From: Cryobacterium sp. GrIS_2_6
Lineage (GTDB): Bacteria > Actinomycetota > Actinomycetes > Actinomycetales > Microbacteriaceae
Direction of reading: 5' to 3'
Assembly: GCF_035984545.1 (NCBI RefSeq)
Contig: NZ_JAXCHP010000001.1
Span: 3,286,001-3,350,000, forward strand
DNA: 64,000 bases
Of the stretch, positions 1 through 8,280 are shown piece by piece (the first letter of the stretch is position 1; every line of letters begins with the position of its first letter). The notes beneath the pieces were generated by a model. It did no database searches and was not told the DNA's origin. It worked only from the letters and a program-made list of their open reading frames with translations. The translations under genes and the position numbers were made by a program.

Positions 1-233
1 ACGGCCGCGACGATCGCCCCGGCGAAGAGGCCCTCACGGCCGCCCCAGACGAACCCGATCGCGATGCCGGGAAACACCGCGTGCGTGAGCCCGTCGCTGA
101 TGAATTCGAGCCCGCGCAGGTTGACGAGCACGCCGACGATGCCCGCGACGAGGCTCAGCACGAGGAGCACTACGAGGGCGCGGGACATGAACGGCAGGGA
201 GAAGGCGTCGAGAAGCGCGCCCCAGGCATCCAC
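1..233 (-). CDS. Metal ABC transporter permease (ZnuB/MntB type), partial, cut by window edge
   Basis: Membrane permease of a high-affinity zinc or manganese importer of the ABC-3 family. Only the first 77 residues are in the window. They include a hydrophobic helix after FMSRA and the conserved stretch [19 protein letters not shown], typical of ZnuB/MntB permeases. The GTG start directly abuts the TGA of the ATPase gene, so the two are translationally coupled. It is the third gene of a binding protein-ATPase-permease operon read leftwards. Substrate is inferred as zinc from the Zur-like box upstream of the operon; manganese is the alternative. Confidence 0.85.
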   Translation of the reverse strand, partial: MDAWGALLDAFSLPFMSRALVVLLVLSLVAGIVGVLVNLRGLEFISDGLTHAVFPGIAIGFVWGGREGLFAGAIVAA

Positions 234-1025
234 TCAGTGCCCCGTGTGGCTGGGCACGACGACGGTGTGCTCGTCGAGTTCGACCCCGACGGACCGGAAG
301 GTGCGCTGGACGTTCTCGAGGCTGAGCACCTCGTCGAGCGGGCCGAAGGCGACCTGGCCGCCGTTCAGCAGGAGGACCGATTCGCAGACGTCGCGGGCGA
401 GTTCGAGGTCGTGCGTCGAGATGAGCACGGCAACGCCATCGGTCTTGAGTCGCTTCACGGTGTCCACGAGCGCGTTGCGGTTCTCCTGATCGAGTCCGTT
501 GAACGGTTCGTCGAGCAGGAGCAGGCGGGGCCCGGATGCGAGGGCGCGGGCGAGGAGGCCGCGCTGCTGCTGGCCCCCGGAGAGTTCGCCGAACCGGGTC
601 CTGGCGCGTTCGGAGAGCCCGACGGCCTCGAGGGCCGCGGCGACGTGCGCGCGGTCGCGTTTGCCGGGCAGGCGCAGCCAGCCGAGGGAACGGTACCGCC
701 CCATCATCACCACCTGCTCGAGGGTGACCGGGAATTCCGGGTCGAGCTCGTCGGCCTGGGGCACGTACCCGACCGCGCCTGCGGGGGCAGGGGATTCACC
801 GAGCACCTCGACCGTGCCTGCTGTGCGATGGATCAGGCCGAGCACTCCCTTGAGCAGGGTCGACTTTCCCGAACCGTTCGGCCCGATCAGGGCGACGGCC
901 TCGCCCGCGCGCAGGTCGAAGGTGACGTCTTCGAGCGCGGGCGCCTGGGCGTATGCGAAGGATGCCCCGGCCACGTGGAGGGCGAGCGGCGCGGTGGTCC
1001 GCGGTTGAGAATCGTTCTCGTTCAC
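234..1025 (-). CDS. Metal ABC transporter ATP-binding protein (ZnuC type)
   Basis: Cytoplasmic ATPase that powers metal import with the adjoining permease and binding protein. The 263-residue product has a Walker A motif (GPNGSGKST), the ABC signature LSGGQQQR, Walker B (LLLLDEPFNGLD) and a switch histidine (STHD). The start is GTG at 1025, four bases after the stop of the binding-protein gene. The stop adjoins the permease start. Length and motifs fit the ZnuC/MntA subgroup of the family. Specificity cannot be read from the ATPase alone. Confidence 0.9.
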   Translation of the reverse strand: MNENDSQPRTTAPLALHVAGASFAYAQAPALEDVTFDLRAGEAVALIGPNGSGKSTLLKGVLGLIHRTAGTVEVLGESPAPAGAVGYVPQADELDPEFPVTLEQVVMMGRYRSLGWLRLPGKRDRAHVAAALEAVGLSERARTRFGELSGGQQQRGLLARALASGPRLLLLDEPFNGLDQENRNALVDTVKRLKTDGVAVLISTHDLELARDVCESVLLLNGGQVAFGPLDEVLSLENVQRTFRSVGVELDEHTVVVPSHTGH

Positions 1026-1029
1026 GTGT

Positions 1030-2058
1030 TCACTCTCGCAGGTCTGCCGGGACGGCGGTGGGGGCTCTGCCCCAGGACTCGAGGATCAGGCGCACATTGT
1101 GCAGCTGGGAGGCGACGTAGGTGGCACCGTCGCTGCCGGCCGGGCCGAGGGAATCGCCATACAGGGCGTCGTCGCCGGAGTACACGGTGACGCCGGCCTG
1201 CCGGGCGATCGTGTCGGCGGCCTTGGGGCTGATCGAGGCCTCGGAGAACACGGCCTTGACGCCGGTGGCCTTGATCTTCGTGACGAGCTGGTCAATTTCG
1301 GTTGCGCTCGGTTCGGCGTTGTCGTCGAAGCTCGGGATCACACTGCCGACGTAGGTGATGCCGTATGCGGCCGTGAAATAGCCGAAGGCGTCGTGGTTGC
1401 TGACGAGAAGCCGCTCCGCGGCGGGGACGGGGTCGATGTTCGCGCGGATCCAGCCGTCGAGCGCGGCGAGCGTGCTTCCGTAGCCGGTGGCGTCGGCCGT
1501 GAAGGCAGCTGCCCGGTCGGCGTCGGAGGCACTCGCGGACGCGAGACCGGCGGCGATGGTGCGGGTCATGGCTTCCGCGTTGGCGACGTCGGTCCAGATG
1601 TGCGGGTTGCCGCCCGCGTGGTCGTGTGCGGCATCCGCCGTGTGGGGGGCCTCGTCGTTTCCGGCGCCGCTCTCTGCGATCGTGATGCCCGCGTCGGAGT
1701 CGATCGTGACGCCGTGGAAGCCGGAGGCGTCGATCGCGTCGGTGAGCCATTCCTCAAGGCCGACGCCGTTGATCACGAGCACGTCGGCGCGGCCGAGGGC
1801 GGTCAGGTCGGCCGCGGACGGGTCGTAGCTGTGCGCGCTCTGGTTCGGCTGGATGAGCTGGGTCAGCGTGACGCCCGGGGCGTCGCCGATCACGTTGCGG
1901 GCGAGGTCGGCAACCTGGGTGGTCGTCGCGACGACCCGGAGGTCGCCCGATGCTCCTCCGGAGCCTCCGGCCGAACCGGGCGTCGTGGCCGAGCATCCGC
2001 TGAGGGTGAGCGCGGCCGCGGCCAGGAGTGCGGGTACGAGGAGTTTCGAGGGGGTCAC
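1030..2058 (-). CDS. Metal ABC transporter substrate-binding lipoprotein (ZnuA/cluster A-I)
   Basis: Extracytoplasmic metal-binding protein of the importer. After a GTG start at 2058 the product has a lipoprotein signal ending in LTLSGCSA, a low-complexity linker and a cluster A-I fold. A His-rich loop (HTADAAHDHAGGNPHIWTD) and further ligands (NHDAFGYF, FSEAS) are visible, as in ZnuA. An ATG at 2100 is in frame, but using it would put the Zur-like palindrome inside the coding region and place residues before the signal peptide, so GTG is preferred. It is the first gene of the three-gene operon. Confidence 0.88.
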   Translation of the reverse strand: MTPSKLLVPALLAAAALTLSGCSATTPGSAGGSGGASGDLRVVATTTQVADLARNVIGDAPGVTLTQLIQPNQSAHSYDPSAADLTALGRADVLVINGVGLEEWLTDAIDASGFHGVTIDSDAGITIAESGAGNDEAPHTADAAHDHAGGNPHIWTDVANAEAMTRTIAAGLASASASDADRAAAFTADATGYGSTLAALDGWIRANIDPVPAAERLLVSNHDAFGYFTAAYGITYVGSVIPSFDDNAEPSATEIDQLVTKIKATGVKAVFSEASISPKAADTIARQAGVTVYSGDDALYGDSLGPAGSDGATYVASQLHNVRLILESWGRAPTAVPADLRE

Positions 2059-2077
2059 GTAAGCGACGCTATCCCTA

Positions 2078-2096
2078 TTGATAATGATTGTCAAAA
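2078..2096. promoter_or_regulatory. Zur-like operator upstream of the metal importer
   Basis: TTGATAATGATTGTCAA (2078-2094) is a near-perfect palindrome of the form TTGAnAATnATTnTCAA, matching the known actinobacterial Zur box. It lies 20 bases upstream of the GTG start of the binding-protein gene. Zinc-loaded Zur would be expected to block transcription of the importer. The regulator itself is not in the window. Confidence 0.75.
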
Positions 2097-2134
2097 CCAT
2101 TAGGTGGGCTCGCCACCACTCGGTGACTGGCGGG

Positions 2135-2893
2135 CTAGACGACGCCGGAGGTGCCGAGCAGGGATCCGATCAGGAAGGTGACCACGAGCGCGGCGGAGCC
2201 GCCGAGCACGACGCGGATGATCGCCCGCAGCTTGGGGCTGCCGCCGAGGTGGGCGCCGGTCGCCCCGAGGGCGGCGAGGGCGACGAGCACGGCGCCGAAG
2301 GTGATCGGGATGCGCACGCTCGCGGGCAGGAGCAGGATCGCCAGGAACGGGAGCAGCGCGCCGAGGGTGAACGCCGCGGCGGAGACCCAGGCGGCATGCC
2401 AGGCGCTGACGACGTCGTCTTCCGTGATGCTGTGCTCGGCGAGCAGGTGGGCGCGCACGGGGTCGATCGCGGTGAATTCCGTGGCGACCTGGCGGGCCGT
2501 CGCGGGCGCGAGGCCCTGCTTTTCGTAGAGTTTCGCGAGTTCCTCGAGCTCGCCCTGCGGGTCGACGCTCAGTTCCTGCTTCTCGCGCGCGATCAGGGTG
2601 CGCTGGCTGTCGCTCTGGCTGCTGACGGAGACGTATTCACCGAGGGCCATCGAGATCGCCCCGCCGACGAGACCGGCTGTGCCGGCCGCGGCGATGACTG
2701 CTGTCGAGCCGCTCGCGCCGGCGACGCCGACGACGAGGGCCGCGACGGAGACGATGCCGTCGTTGGCGCCGAGCACCCCGGCGCGGAGCCAGTTCAGGCG
2801 GCCGGCGTGGCTCTCGGTGCGCTTCCGGTCGTCGGCTGCGGCTTCGACTGCAGGAGCGACGGGGGCGATTCTGGCGGGGGCGATGGAGGTCAT
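2135..2893 (-). CDS. VIT1/CCC1 family Fe2+/Mn2+ transporter
   Basis: Membrane protein of the vacuolar iron transporter family; bacterial members are thought to move ferrous iron or manganese out of the cytosol. The 252 residues show the N-terminal family signature GVLGANDGIVSVAALVVGV and the GGAISMALGEYVSVSSQSD segment. A hydrophilic Glu/His-rich middle (about 95-165) resembles the metal-binding domain, and three C-terminal membrane segments follow. It is a single gene between the importer operon and the dehydrogenase operon. Two IdeR-like boxes just upstream suggest iron-dependent control. Confidence 0.88.
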   Translation of the reverse strand: MTSIAPARIAPVAPAVEAAADDRKRTESHAGRLNWLRAGVLGANDGIVSVAALVVGVAGASGSTAVIAAAGTAGLVGGAISMALGEYVSVSSQSDSQRTLIAREKQELSVDPQGELEELAKLYEKQGLAPATARQVATEFTAIDPVRAHLLAEHSITEDDVVSAWHAAWVSAAAFTLGALLPFLAILLLPASVRIPITFGAVLVALAALGATGAHLGGSPKLRAIIRVVLGGSAALVVTFLIGSLLGTSGVV

Positions 2894-2929
2894 TGGAACA
2901 TCAGACCACAGGGAATCCGCGTCCGCCAG

Positions 2930-2987
2930 CGTGGAAAGCCTTACCTCACCAGCGCGTTAAAGAGCTGGTGAGGTAAGGCTTCCCAAA
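2930..2987. promoter_or_regulatory. Two opposed IdeR/DtxR-like boxes forming an 18 bp inverted repeat
   Basis: AAGCCTTACCTCACCAGC (2936-2953) and its exact reverse complement (2964-2981) are separated by 10 bases. Each arm overlaps a partial match to the IdeR/DtxR consensus TTAGGTTAGGCTAACCTAA: TGAGGTAAGGCTTCCCAAA at 2969-2987 (14 of 19) and, inverted, 2930-2948 (12 of 19). They sit 37 bases upstream of the VIT transporter start. The repeat also lies just after the E2 stop, but neither side is followed by a T-run, so a terminator role is less likely. Confidence 0.55.
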
Positions 2988-3009
2988 GTTTGTGCGCTGT
3001 TCGGGACGC

Positions 3010-4419
3010 CTATTCGAGGAGGAGGGCCGGTTCCTCGATGATGCTCGCGACATCCGCCAGGAAGCGGCTCGCCACGTCACCGTCGACGACCCGGTGGTCG
3101 AAGCTCGCGCCGATCGTCGTGACCTGGCGCACGCGCACCTCACCGTCGACGACCCAGGGCTTGGGCTTGATCGTGCCGAGTGCGACGATCCCGGCTTCGC
3201 CGGAGTTGAGGATCGGGGTGCCGGTGTCCATGCCGAAGACGCCGATGTTCGTGATCGTGATCGTGCCCCCGGCCTGGTCTGCCGGCGTCGTCTTGCCGTC
3301 GCGGGCCGTGAGGGTGAGCGTCTCGAGGGCGCGAGCGAGTTCGAGCAGGCTCATGTCCTGGGCCTCTTTGACGTTCGGCACGATCAGCCCGCGCGGGGTG
3401 GCCGCGGCGATGCCGAGGTTCACGTAGTGCTTGATGATGATCTCGTCGTCGGTGAAGACCGAGTTGACGGTCGGGTTGCGGCGCACGGCCCAGATCATCG
3501 CCTTGGCCATGATCAGCATCGGCGAGACCCGCACCCCGGCGAAGTCGGTCGAGGCCTTGAGGCGCTTGACGAACTCCATCGTGCGCGTGGCGTCGACATC
3601 GACGAACAGGCTGACATGCGGCGCGGTGAAGGCGCTGCCGACCATGGCCTGCGCGATCGCCTTGCGCACGCCCTTGACCGGGATGTGCTCCTCACGGTCG
3701 CTCGGCCACTCGGGCGTCTGGATGTTGCGGAACACGCTGGCCTGGGTCGCCCCGCGCAGCACGTCCTCGCGGGTGACGTCGCCGACGGGGCCGGTCGCCT
3801 CGACGAGGGCGAGATCGACGCCGAGGTCCTTCGCGAGCTTGCGAATCGGGGGCTTGGCAATGACGGGCCCGGCGGATGCCGCGCGCGGCGCCCGCGCCTG
3901 GGCTGCGGCCGCCGGCCGGGGCGTTTCGATCGCGGGAGGGGCGATCGAGGCGTGCGGCGCGGCACCGTCGGATCCCCGACGGCGTCGGGTCGGCACGCTC
4001 GGAGCGGCTCCCCGGCCGACGAGCACCTTCGGCTCCTCAGCGGTGATGGTCGACCCGGTGTCGAGGGCTGCGCCGGCCAGCTCGGTGACGTTTACGGCGG
4101 GTACCTTCCCTGCTCCGGCATCCGCCGGCACGGCAGCGGCTGCAGCGGCAGGAGCCGCACTGACGGCGGCGGGCTCCTCGGCAGGGACGATGGTGATGAT
4201 CACCGTTCCGACGTCCACGGTCGTTCCGACCTCGACGAGGATGTCGCCGACGACGCCGACGAAGGGGGACGGCAGTTCGACGAGCGACTTGGCCGTCTCG
4301 ATCTCGACGAGCACCTGGTTGATCGACACGGTGTCGCCGGGGGCGACCCGCCACTCGACGATTTCAGCCTCGGTGAGGCCCTCACCGACATCGGGAAGGG
4401 TGAAGTTCAGGACGCTCAT
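3010..4419 (-). CDS. Branched-chain 2-oxo acid dehydrogenase E2 (dihydrolipoamide acyltransferase)
   Basis: Core acyltransferase of a 2-oxo acid dehydrogenase complex; it moves the acyl group from lipoyl to CoA. The 469 residues have one N-terminal lipoyl domain (lipoyl lysine K44 in ETAKSLVE) and an Ala/Pro-rich linker. A peripheral-subunit-binding domain ([21 protein letters not shown]) and a C-terminal catalytic domain ending [10 protein letters not shown] follow, with catalytic H442 and D446. It follows E1 beta by 45 bases in the same operon. Order E1 alpha-E1 beta-E2 without an E3 is typical of actinobacterial bkd loci. Branched-chain rather than pyruvate specificity is inferred from subunit type. 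Confidence 0.9.
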   Translation of the reverse strand: MSVLNFTLPDVGEGLTEAEIVEWRVAPGDTVSINQVLVEIETAKSLVELPSPFVGVVGDILVEVGTTVDVGTVIITIVPAEEPAAVSAAPAAAAAAVPADAGAGKVPAVNVTELAGAALDTGSTITAEEPKVLVGRGAAPSVPTRRRRGSDGAAPHASIAPPAIETPRPAAAAQARAPRAASAGPVIAKPPIRKLAKDLGVDLALVEATGPVGDVTREDVLRGATQASVFRNIQTPEWPSDREEHIPVKGVRKAIAQAMVGSAFTAPHVSLFVDVDATRTMEFVKRLKASTDFAGVRVSPMLIMAKAMIWAVRRNPTVNSVFTDDEIIIKHYVNLGIAAATPRGLIVPNVKEAQDMSLLELARALETLTLTARDGKTTPADQAGGTITITNIGVFGMDTGTPILNSGEAGIVALGTIKPKPWVVDGEVRVRQVTTIGASFDHRVVDGDVASRFLADVASIIEEPALLLE

Positions 4420-4464
4420 CTGGGTTCCTTGCTGTGGGTCATGCGAGGTGCGGGGCGGTGCATG

Positions 4465-5526
4465 TCAGTAGGCGAGGGAACGATCGACCGCTTCGAGGAC
4501 CCGGTCGGGGGACGGCAGGAAATGGGTCTCGACGGCCGCGGGCGGGAAGGGGGTGTCGAAGCCGGAAACCCGCAGCACAGGAGCCTCGAGGTGGTAGAAC
4601 GAGCGCTCCGTGACGGTCGCGGCGATTTCCGAGCCGACGCTCACGAAGCCGTATGCTTCCTGAGCGACGACCAGGTGGCCGGTCTTCTCCACGGAGGTGA
4701 GGATGGGACCGTAGTCGATCGGGGAGATCGAGCGCAGGTCGATGACCTCGATGCTGATGCCCTCGACCGCGGCGAGTTCGGCGGCCTGCAGCAGGACCGT
4801 GACCATGGCGCCGTGGCCGACGAGGGTGACGTCGGCGCCGGCGCGGACAACCCGGCTCGCGTGCAGGGGAATCCCGCTCGCGCCAAAACGGACCTCGCCC
4901 TTGGGCCAGTAGCGGCTCTTCGGCTCGAAGAAGATGATCGGGTCGTCGGAGGCGATCGCCTCCTGCATCATCCAATAGGCGTCGTGCGGGTTCGAGGGGC
5001 TCACAACGCGCAGGCCGGGGGTGTGCGCGAAGTACGCCTCCGGGCTCTCCTGGTGGTGCTCGATCGAGCCGATGTGTCCGCCGTAGGGAATCCGGATCAC
5101 GACGGGCATCGTGACCTGGCCCTCGTGCCGGTTGCGCATCCGGGAGAGCTGGCTGGTGATCTGGTCGAAGCCGGGGAAGACGAAGCCGTCGAACTGGATC
5201 TCGCAGACGGGACGGTAGCCGCGGAGGGCGAGGCCGATTGCGGTGCCGACGATGCCGGACTCTGCGAGCGGGGTGTCGAGCACGCGCTTGTCGCCGAATT
5301 CGGCGTGCAGGCCCTCGGTGACGCGGAACACGCCGCCGAGCGGTCCGATGTCCTCGCCCATCATCAGGACCTTCGGATTGTCGAGCATCGCCTGGCGGAG
5401 GCCGGCGTTCAGGGCCTTGGCCATCGGGAGGTTAGCCGAGGTGGCCGGAACGGCGGATGCTGCCGCGGGCACTGCAGACGCGGCCGGCTCCCGGACCGGG
5501 GTCTCGGTCACGATCGTGTCGCTCAC
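4465..5526 (-). CDS. 2-oxo acid dehydrogenase E1 component, beta subunit
   Basis: Beta chain of the heterotetrameric thiamine-diphosphate-dependent E1 decarboxylase. The 353 residues show the family stretches VLMMGEDIGPLGGVFRVTEG, FDTPLAESGIVGTAIGLA (approximately), QFDGFVFPGFDQI and the C-terminal transketolase domain HGAMVTVLLQAAELAAVEGI. An extra Ala-rich N-terminal segment of about 30 residues precedes the domain. The start overlaps the end of E1 alpha by 4 bases, so the chains are coupled. It supplies acyl groups to the neighbouring E2. Confidence 0.9.
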   Translation of the reverse strand: MSDTIVTETPVREPAASAVPAAASAVPATSANLPMAKALNAGLRQAMLDNPKVLMMGEDIGPLGGVFRVTEGLHAEFGDKRVLDTPLAESGIVGTAIGLALRGYRPVCEIQFDGFVFPGFDQITSQLSRMRNRHEGQVTMPVVIRIPYGGHIGSIEHHQESPEAYFAHTPGLRVVSPSNPHDAYWMMQEAIASDDPIIFFEPKSRYWPKGEVRFGASGIPLHASRVVRAGADVTLVGHGAMVTVLLQAAELAAVEGISIEVIDLRSISPIDYGPILTSVEKTGHLVVAQEAYGFVSVGSEIAATVTERSFYHLEAPVLRVSGFDTPFPPAAVETHFLPSPDRVLEAVDRSLAY

Positions 5527-6650
5527 GCGTCGCCTCCTTCGAAGGATGCTTCGTATCGGTCGAGCCAGGCCTTCTGTTCCTGGATCAGCGGGTGGGGTTC
5601 GGCGTAGACGTTGTCGAAGATGACGGAACGCTCCGGCGAGCGGATCTCGAGGGCGCGGCGGCGGACATCCGCTGCGTGGTCCTCGGCCTCCTCGTCGACG
5701 GCGTCGAGGAAGTCCTGCTCGACGCCGAGGCCCTGCAGGTAGGCGCGGAACCGGACGATCGGGTCTTTCGCGACCCAGGCGGCGAGTTCCTCCGGGTCCC
5801 GGTACTTGGTGGGGTCGTCTGCGGTGGTGTGCGCACCGACCCGGTAGGTCATCGCCTCGATCAGGGCGGGGCCCTTGCCCGCGCGCGCGTCGTCGAGGTG
5901 CTTGGCGGTGACGGCGTAGCTCGCGAGCACGTCATTGCCGTCGACCTGGGTGCCGGGCATGCCGAAGCCGCCGGCGCGGAGGTAGAGCGGGGTGCGCGAC
6001 TGCCGGGTGACCGGCACCGAGATCGCCCAGTGGTTGTTCTGCAGGAAGAAGACCTGCGGGGTCTGGTAACTCGCCGCGAAGACGAGGGCCTCGTTCGCGT
6101 CGCCCTGGGAGGAGGCCCCGTCACCGTAGTAGACGATGACCGCCTCATCGGTTTCGGGGTTGCCGGTCGCGGTCGTGCCGTCGAGCTGCATGCCCATCGC
6201 GTATCCGGTCGCGTGCAGGGTCTGCGAGGCGAGAACGAGAGTGTAGAGATGGAAGTTGCCGTGGTCCTCGGGGGTCCAGCCGCCGAGGGTGACGCCGCGC
6301 AGCATCCGCAGGATGTCGACGAGGTCAAGCCCGCGGATCATGCCGACGACGTGCTCACGGTAGGAGGGGAAGACGTGGTCCTGGGGGCGGGTGGCGTACG
6401 CGCTTCCGACCTGGGCGGCCTCCTGGCCGTGGCTCGGCACCCAGAGGGCGAGCTGGCCCTGCCGCTGCAGGTTCGCCGCCTCCTTATCGAAACGACGGAC
6501 GACGACCATGTCGCGGTAGAACCTGCGGAGGTCGTCTTCGGTCAGTCGGTCGAGGTAGGGCATGAACTCAGCCGCCGCCTCGCTCGGCTCGACGAGCCCG
6601 CTCGTGGAGAGCACCTGAACCAGGGGTGAGTCGTTCTCGCGCGCTGCCAT
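5523..6650 (-). CDS. 2-oxo acid dehydrogenase E1 component, alpha subunit
   Basis: Catalytic alpha chain of E1, which decarboxylates 2-oxo acids using thiamine diphosphate. The ThDP motif runs from GDGASSQGDANEAL to the asparagine pair in FFLQNNHWAIS. The phosphorylation-loop-like segment YRVGAHTTADDPTKYR is also visible. At 375 residues it is of normal length. It is the first gene of the bkd-type operon and starts 4 bases after the stop of the upstream aminotransferase, so all four genes may share a transcript. Confidence 0.9.
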   Translation of the reverse strand: MAARENDSPLVQVLSTSGLVEPSEAAAEFMPYLDRLTEDDLRRFYRDMVVVRRFDKEAANLQRQGQLALWVPSHGQEAAQVGSAYATRPQDHVFPSYREHVVGMIRGLDLVDILRMLRGVTLGGWTPEDHGNFHLYTLVLASQTLHATGYAMGMQLDGTTATGNPETDEAVIVYYGDGASSQGDANEALVFAASYQTPQVFFLQNNHWAISVPVTRQSRTPLYLRAGGFGMPGTQVDGNDVLASYAVTAKHLDDARAGKGPALIEAMTYRVGAHTTADDPTKYRDPEELAAWVAKDPIVRFRAYLQGLGVEQDFLDAVDEEAEDHAADVRRRALEIRSPERSVIFDNVYAEPHPLIQEQKAWLDRYEASFEGGDA

Positions 6651-6654
6651 CGTA

Positions 6655-7758
6655 CTAACCTAGCCGCCGGGCCGAATGCCCTATTGGTAGATTTTGTACA
6701 AGTTCCGCGCAGGTTCGCAGTAGTTCTTCCACAGATTCTTCCTCGCCGATTGAGATCCGGATCCCCTCGGGGAAGGGCCGCACCACGAGTCCGGCCGCAC
6801 CGAGCGCCTCGGCGGCGACACCGGTTTCCGCGCCCGTCGGCAACCAGATGAAGTTGCCCTGGGGTGCGGGAGTGTTCCAGCCCTGCTCGGTGAGCGCTCT
6901 CCAGATCGTGTCACGACGGATGCCGATGGTGCGCACCCGTTCCATGAGTTCGTCATCGACATCGAGCGATGCGATCGCGGCAGCACTGGCGACCCCCGTG
7001 ACCGACAGCGGAATCGCCGTCGCACGGGCAGCATCGAGGATCGCGACCGGCCCGAGACCGTAGCCGACCCGGAGCCCGGCGAGGCCGTAGGCCTTGGAGA
7101 AGGTGCGGAGCACGACGAGGTTCGGGTAGCGGCCCAGCAGGGAGATGCCCCTGACGGCGTCGGGGTCGGTCACGAACTCGGCGTACGCCTCGTCGAGGAT
7201 GACGAGCAGCGTCGAGGGGACGACCGCCATGAAGGCCTCGAACTCCGCAGCGCGCACGATCGTGCCGGTCGGGTTGTTCGGGCTGCAGACGATGAGCACG
7301 CGGGTGCGCTCGGTGATCGCGGCGGCCAGGGCAGTGAGGTCGTGGCCGTGATCCGGCCGGTTGGGCACCTGCACGCTCGTCGCGCCTGCGACGGTGACGA
7401 GGCTCGGGTATGCCTCGAAGGAGCGCCAGGAATAGACGACTTCGTCCCCTGGGCCCGCCGCGGCGAGGATGAGCTGGGAGAGCAGGGCGACGGAACCGCT
7501 GCCCACGTGCACCTCGTCCGGCGAAAGCCCGTAGCGTGCGGCGAGGCGTTCCCGGAGTTCGGACGCGGAGGCATCCGGATAGCGATTGTACGTCGTCTCG
7601 GCGCCGACGGCAGCGATCACACCGGGCAGCGGCCCGAACGGGTTCTCGTTGCTCGAGAGCTTGAAGGCACTCGCGGCTGCCGCCTTTCCCTGCCTGTAGG
7701 CCGGGAGGGCGATGATTTCGGGGCGCAGTCGCACCGCTGACTGGTCTGTGGGGCTCAC
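6655..7758 (-). CDS. Histidinol-phosphate / aromatic aminotransferase (HisC/Pat family)
   Basis: PLP-dependent fold-type I aminotransferase of 367 residues. It has [10 protein letters not shown] near the N-terminus, SPNNPTGT, the aspartate of ILDEAYAEF, the PLP lysine in [15 protein letters not shown] and a C-terminal arginine (GIRISIG). These place it with HisC and the actinobacterial aromatic aminotransferase Pat. The gene is not beside other his genes and precedes the dehydrogenase operon by 4 bases. A role in making or recycling 2-oxo acids is therefore as likely as histidine synthesis. Exact substrate is unresolved. Confidence 0.85.
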   Translation of the reverse strand: MSPTDQSAVRLRPEIIALPAYRQGKAAAASAFKLSSNENPFGPLPGVIAAVGAETTYNRYPDASASELRERLAARYGLSPDEVHVGSGSVALLSQLILAAAGPGDEVVYSWRSFEAYPSLVTVAGATSVQVPNRPDHGHDLTALAAAITERTRVLIVCSPNNPTGTIVRAAEFEAFMAVVPSTLLVILDEAYAEFVTDPDAVRGISLLGRYPNLVVLRTFSKAYGLAGLRVGYGLGPVAILDAARATAIPLSVTGVASAAAIASLDVDDELMERVRTIGIRRDTIWRALTEQGWNTPAPQGNFIWLPTGAETGVAAEALGAAGLVVRPFPEGIRISIGEEESVEELLRTCAELVQNLPIGHSARRLG

Positions 7759-7885
7759 TCGGCGATTCTACGCCGGGGCGTATTCGCGCGGCCGCATGGG
7801 CTGCGCGGAGACCGGCCGTGCAACCGGCAGCGCAACCGTCAGCGCGACGAGTGCGCAGCGGCTGGCCAGGTGCCATAGTGGTCGC

Positions 7886-8278
7886 ATGGCCCGATTTCTG
7901 ATCAAGCTGATCCTCAATGCCGTCGCCCTGTGGCTCACCACCCTCCTCGTGTCGGGGGTGAGCGTCGAACCCTATGCGCCGGACACCGGCGCCATCGTCG
8001 TGACCTATCTCCTCATCGCCCTCATCTTCGGTCTCGTCAACGGCGTGATCGGCGGTTTTGTACGTGTCATCGCCTTCCCGCTCTACGTGCTGACCCTCGG
8101 CCTCCTCGCGCTGATCGTCAACGGACTGCTCCTCATGCTCGTGGCCCTGATCTCCGACGGCCTCGGCTTCGGGTTGCAGGTCGACGGCTTCTGGACCGGG
8201 GTGCTCGGGGCACTCGTTCTCGGCATCATCAGCTGGCTGCTCGGTGTGCTCGCGCGTCCCGCCACCGGCCGCCAGTAA
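7886..8278 (+). CDS. Phage holin family / YvlD-type small membrane protein
   Basis: Integral membrane protein of 130 residues with four hydrophobic helices and a short C-terminal tail. The pattern, with VNGVIGG and ITLPLYVLTLGL-like segments (here AFPLYVLTLGLLALIVNGLLL), fits the phage_holin_4_2 (YvlD) family, whose function is not established. ATG at 7886 was chosen because the frame upstream is not hydrophobic. A CATAGT -10-like hexamer lies 6 bases before it, so the message may be leaderless. It is convergent with the hydrolase gene. Confidence 0.75.
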   Translation: MARFLIKLILNAVALWLTTLLVSGVSVEPYAPDTGAIVVTYLLIALIFGLVNGVIGGFVRVIAFPLYVLTLGLLALIVNGLLLMLVALISDGLGFGLQVDGFWTGVLGALVLGIISWLLGVLARPATGRQ

Positions 8279-8280
8279 CC

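Noticed and set aside
2936..2981. Simple rho-independent terminator for the E2 gene
   Set aside because: No T-run follows on either strand and the arms match IdeR-like boxes better; dual use is not excluded.
2992..5607. 871-codon open frame on the plus strand
   Set aside because: It is antisense to the E2 and E1 beta genes, with Arg/Gly/Asp-rich composition and no domain; a high-GC shadow frame.
6953..8280. C-terminal continuation of the hydrolase frame
   Set aside because: It reads antisense to the YvlD-type gene and out of frame across hisC, both better supported; treated as an artefact of a missing stop.
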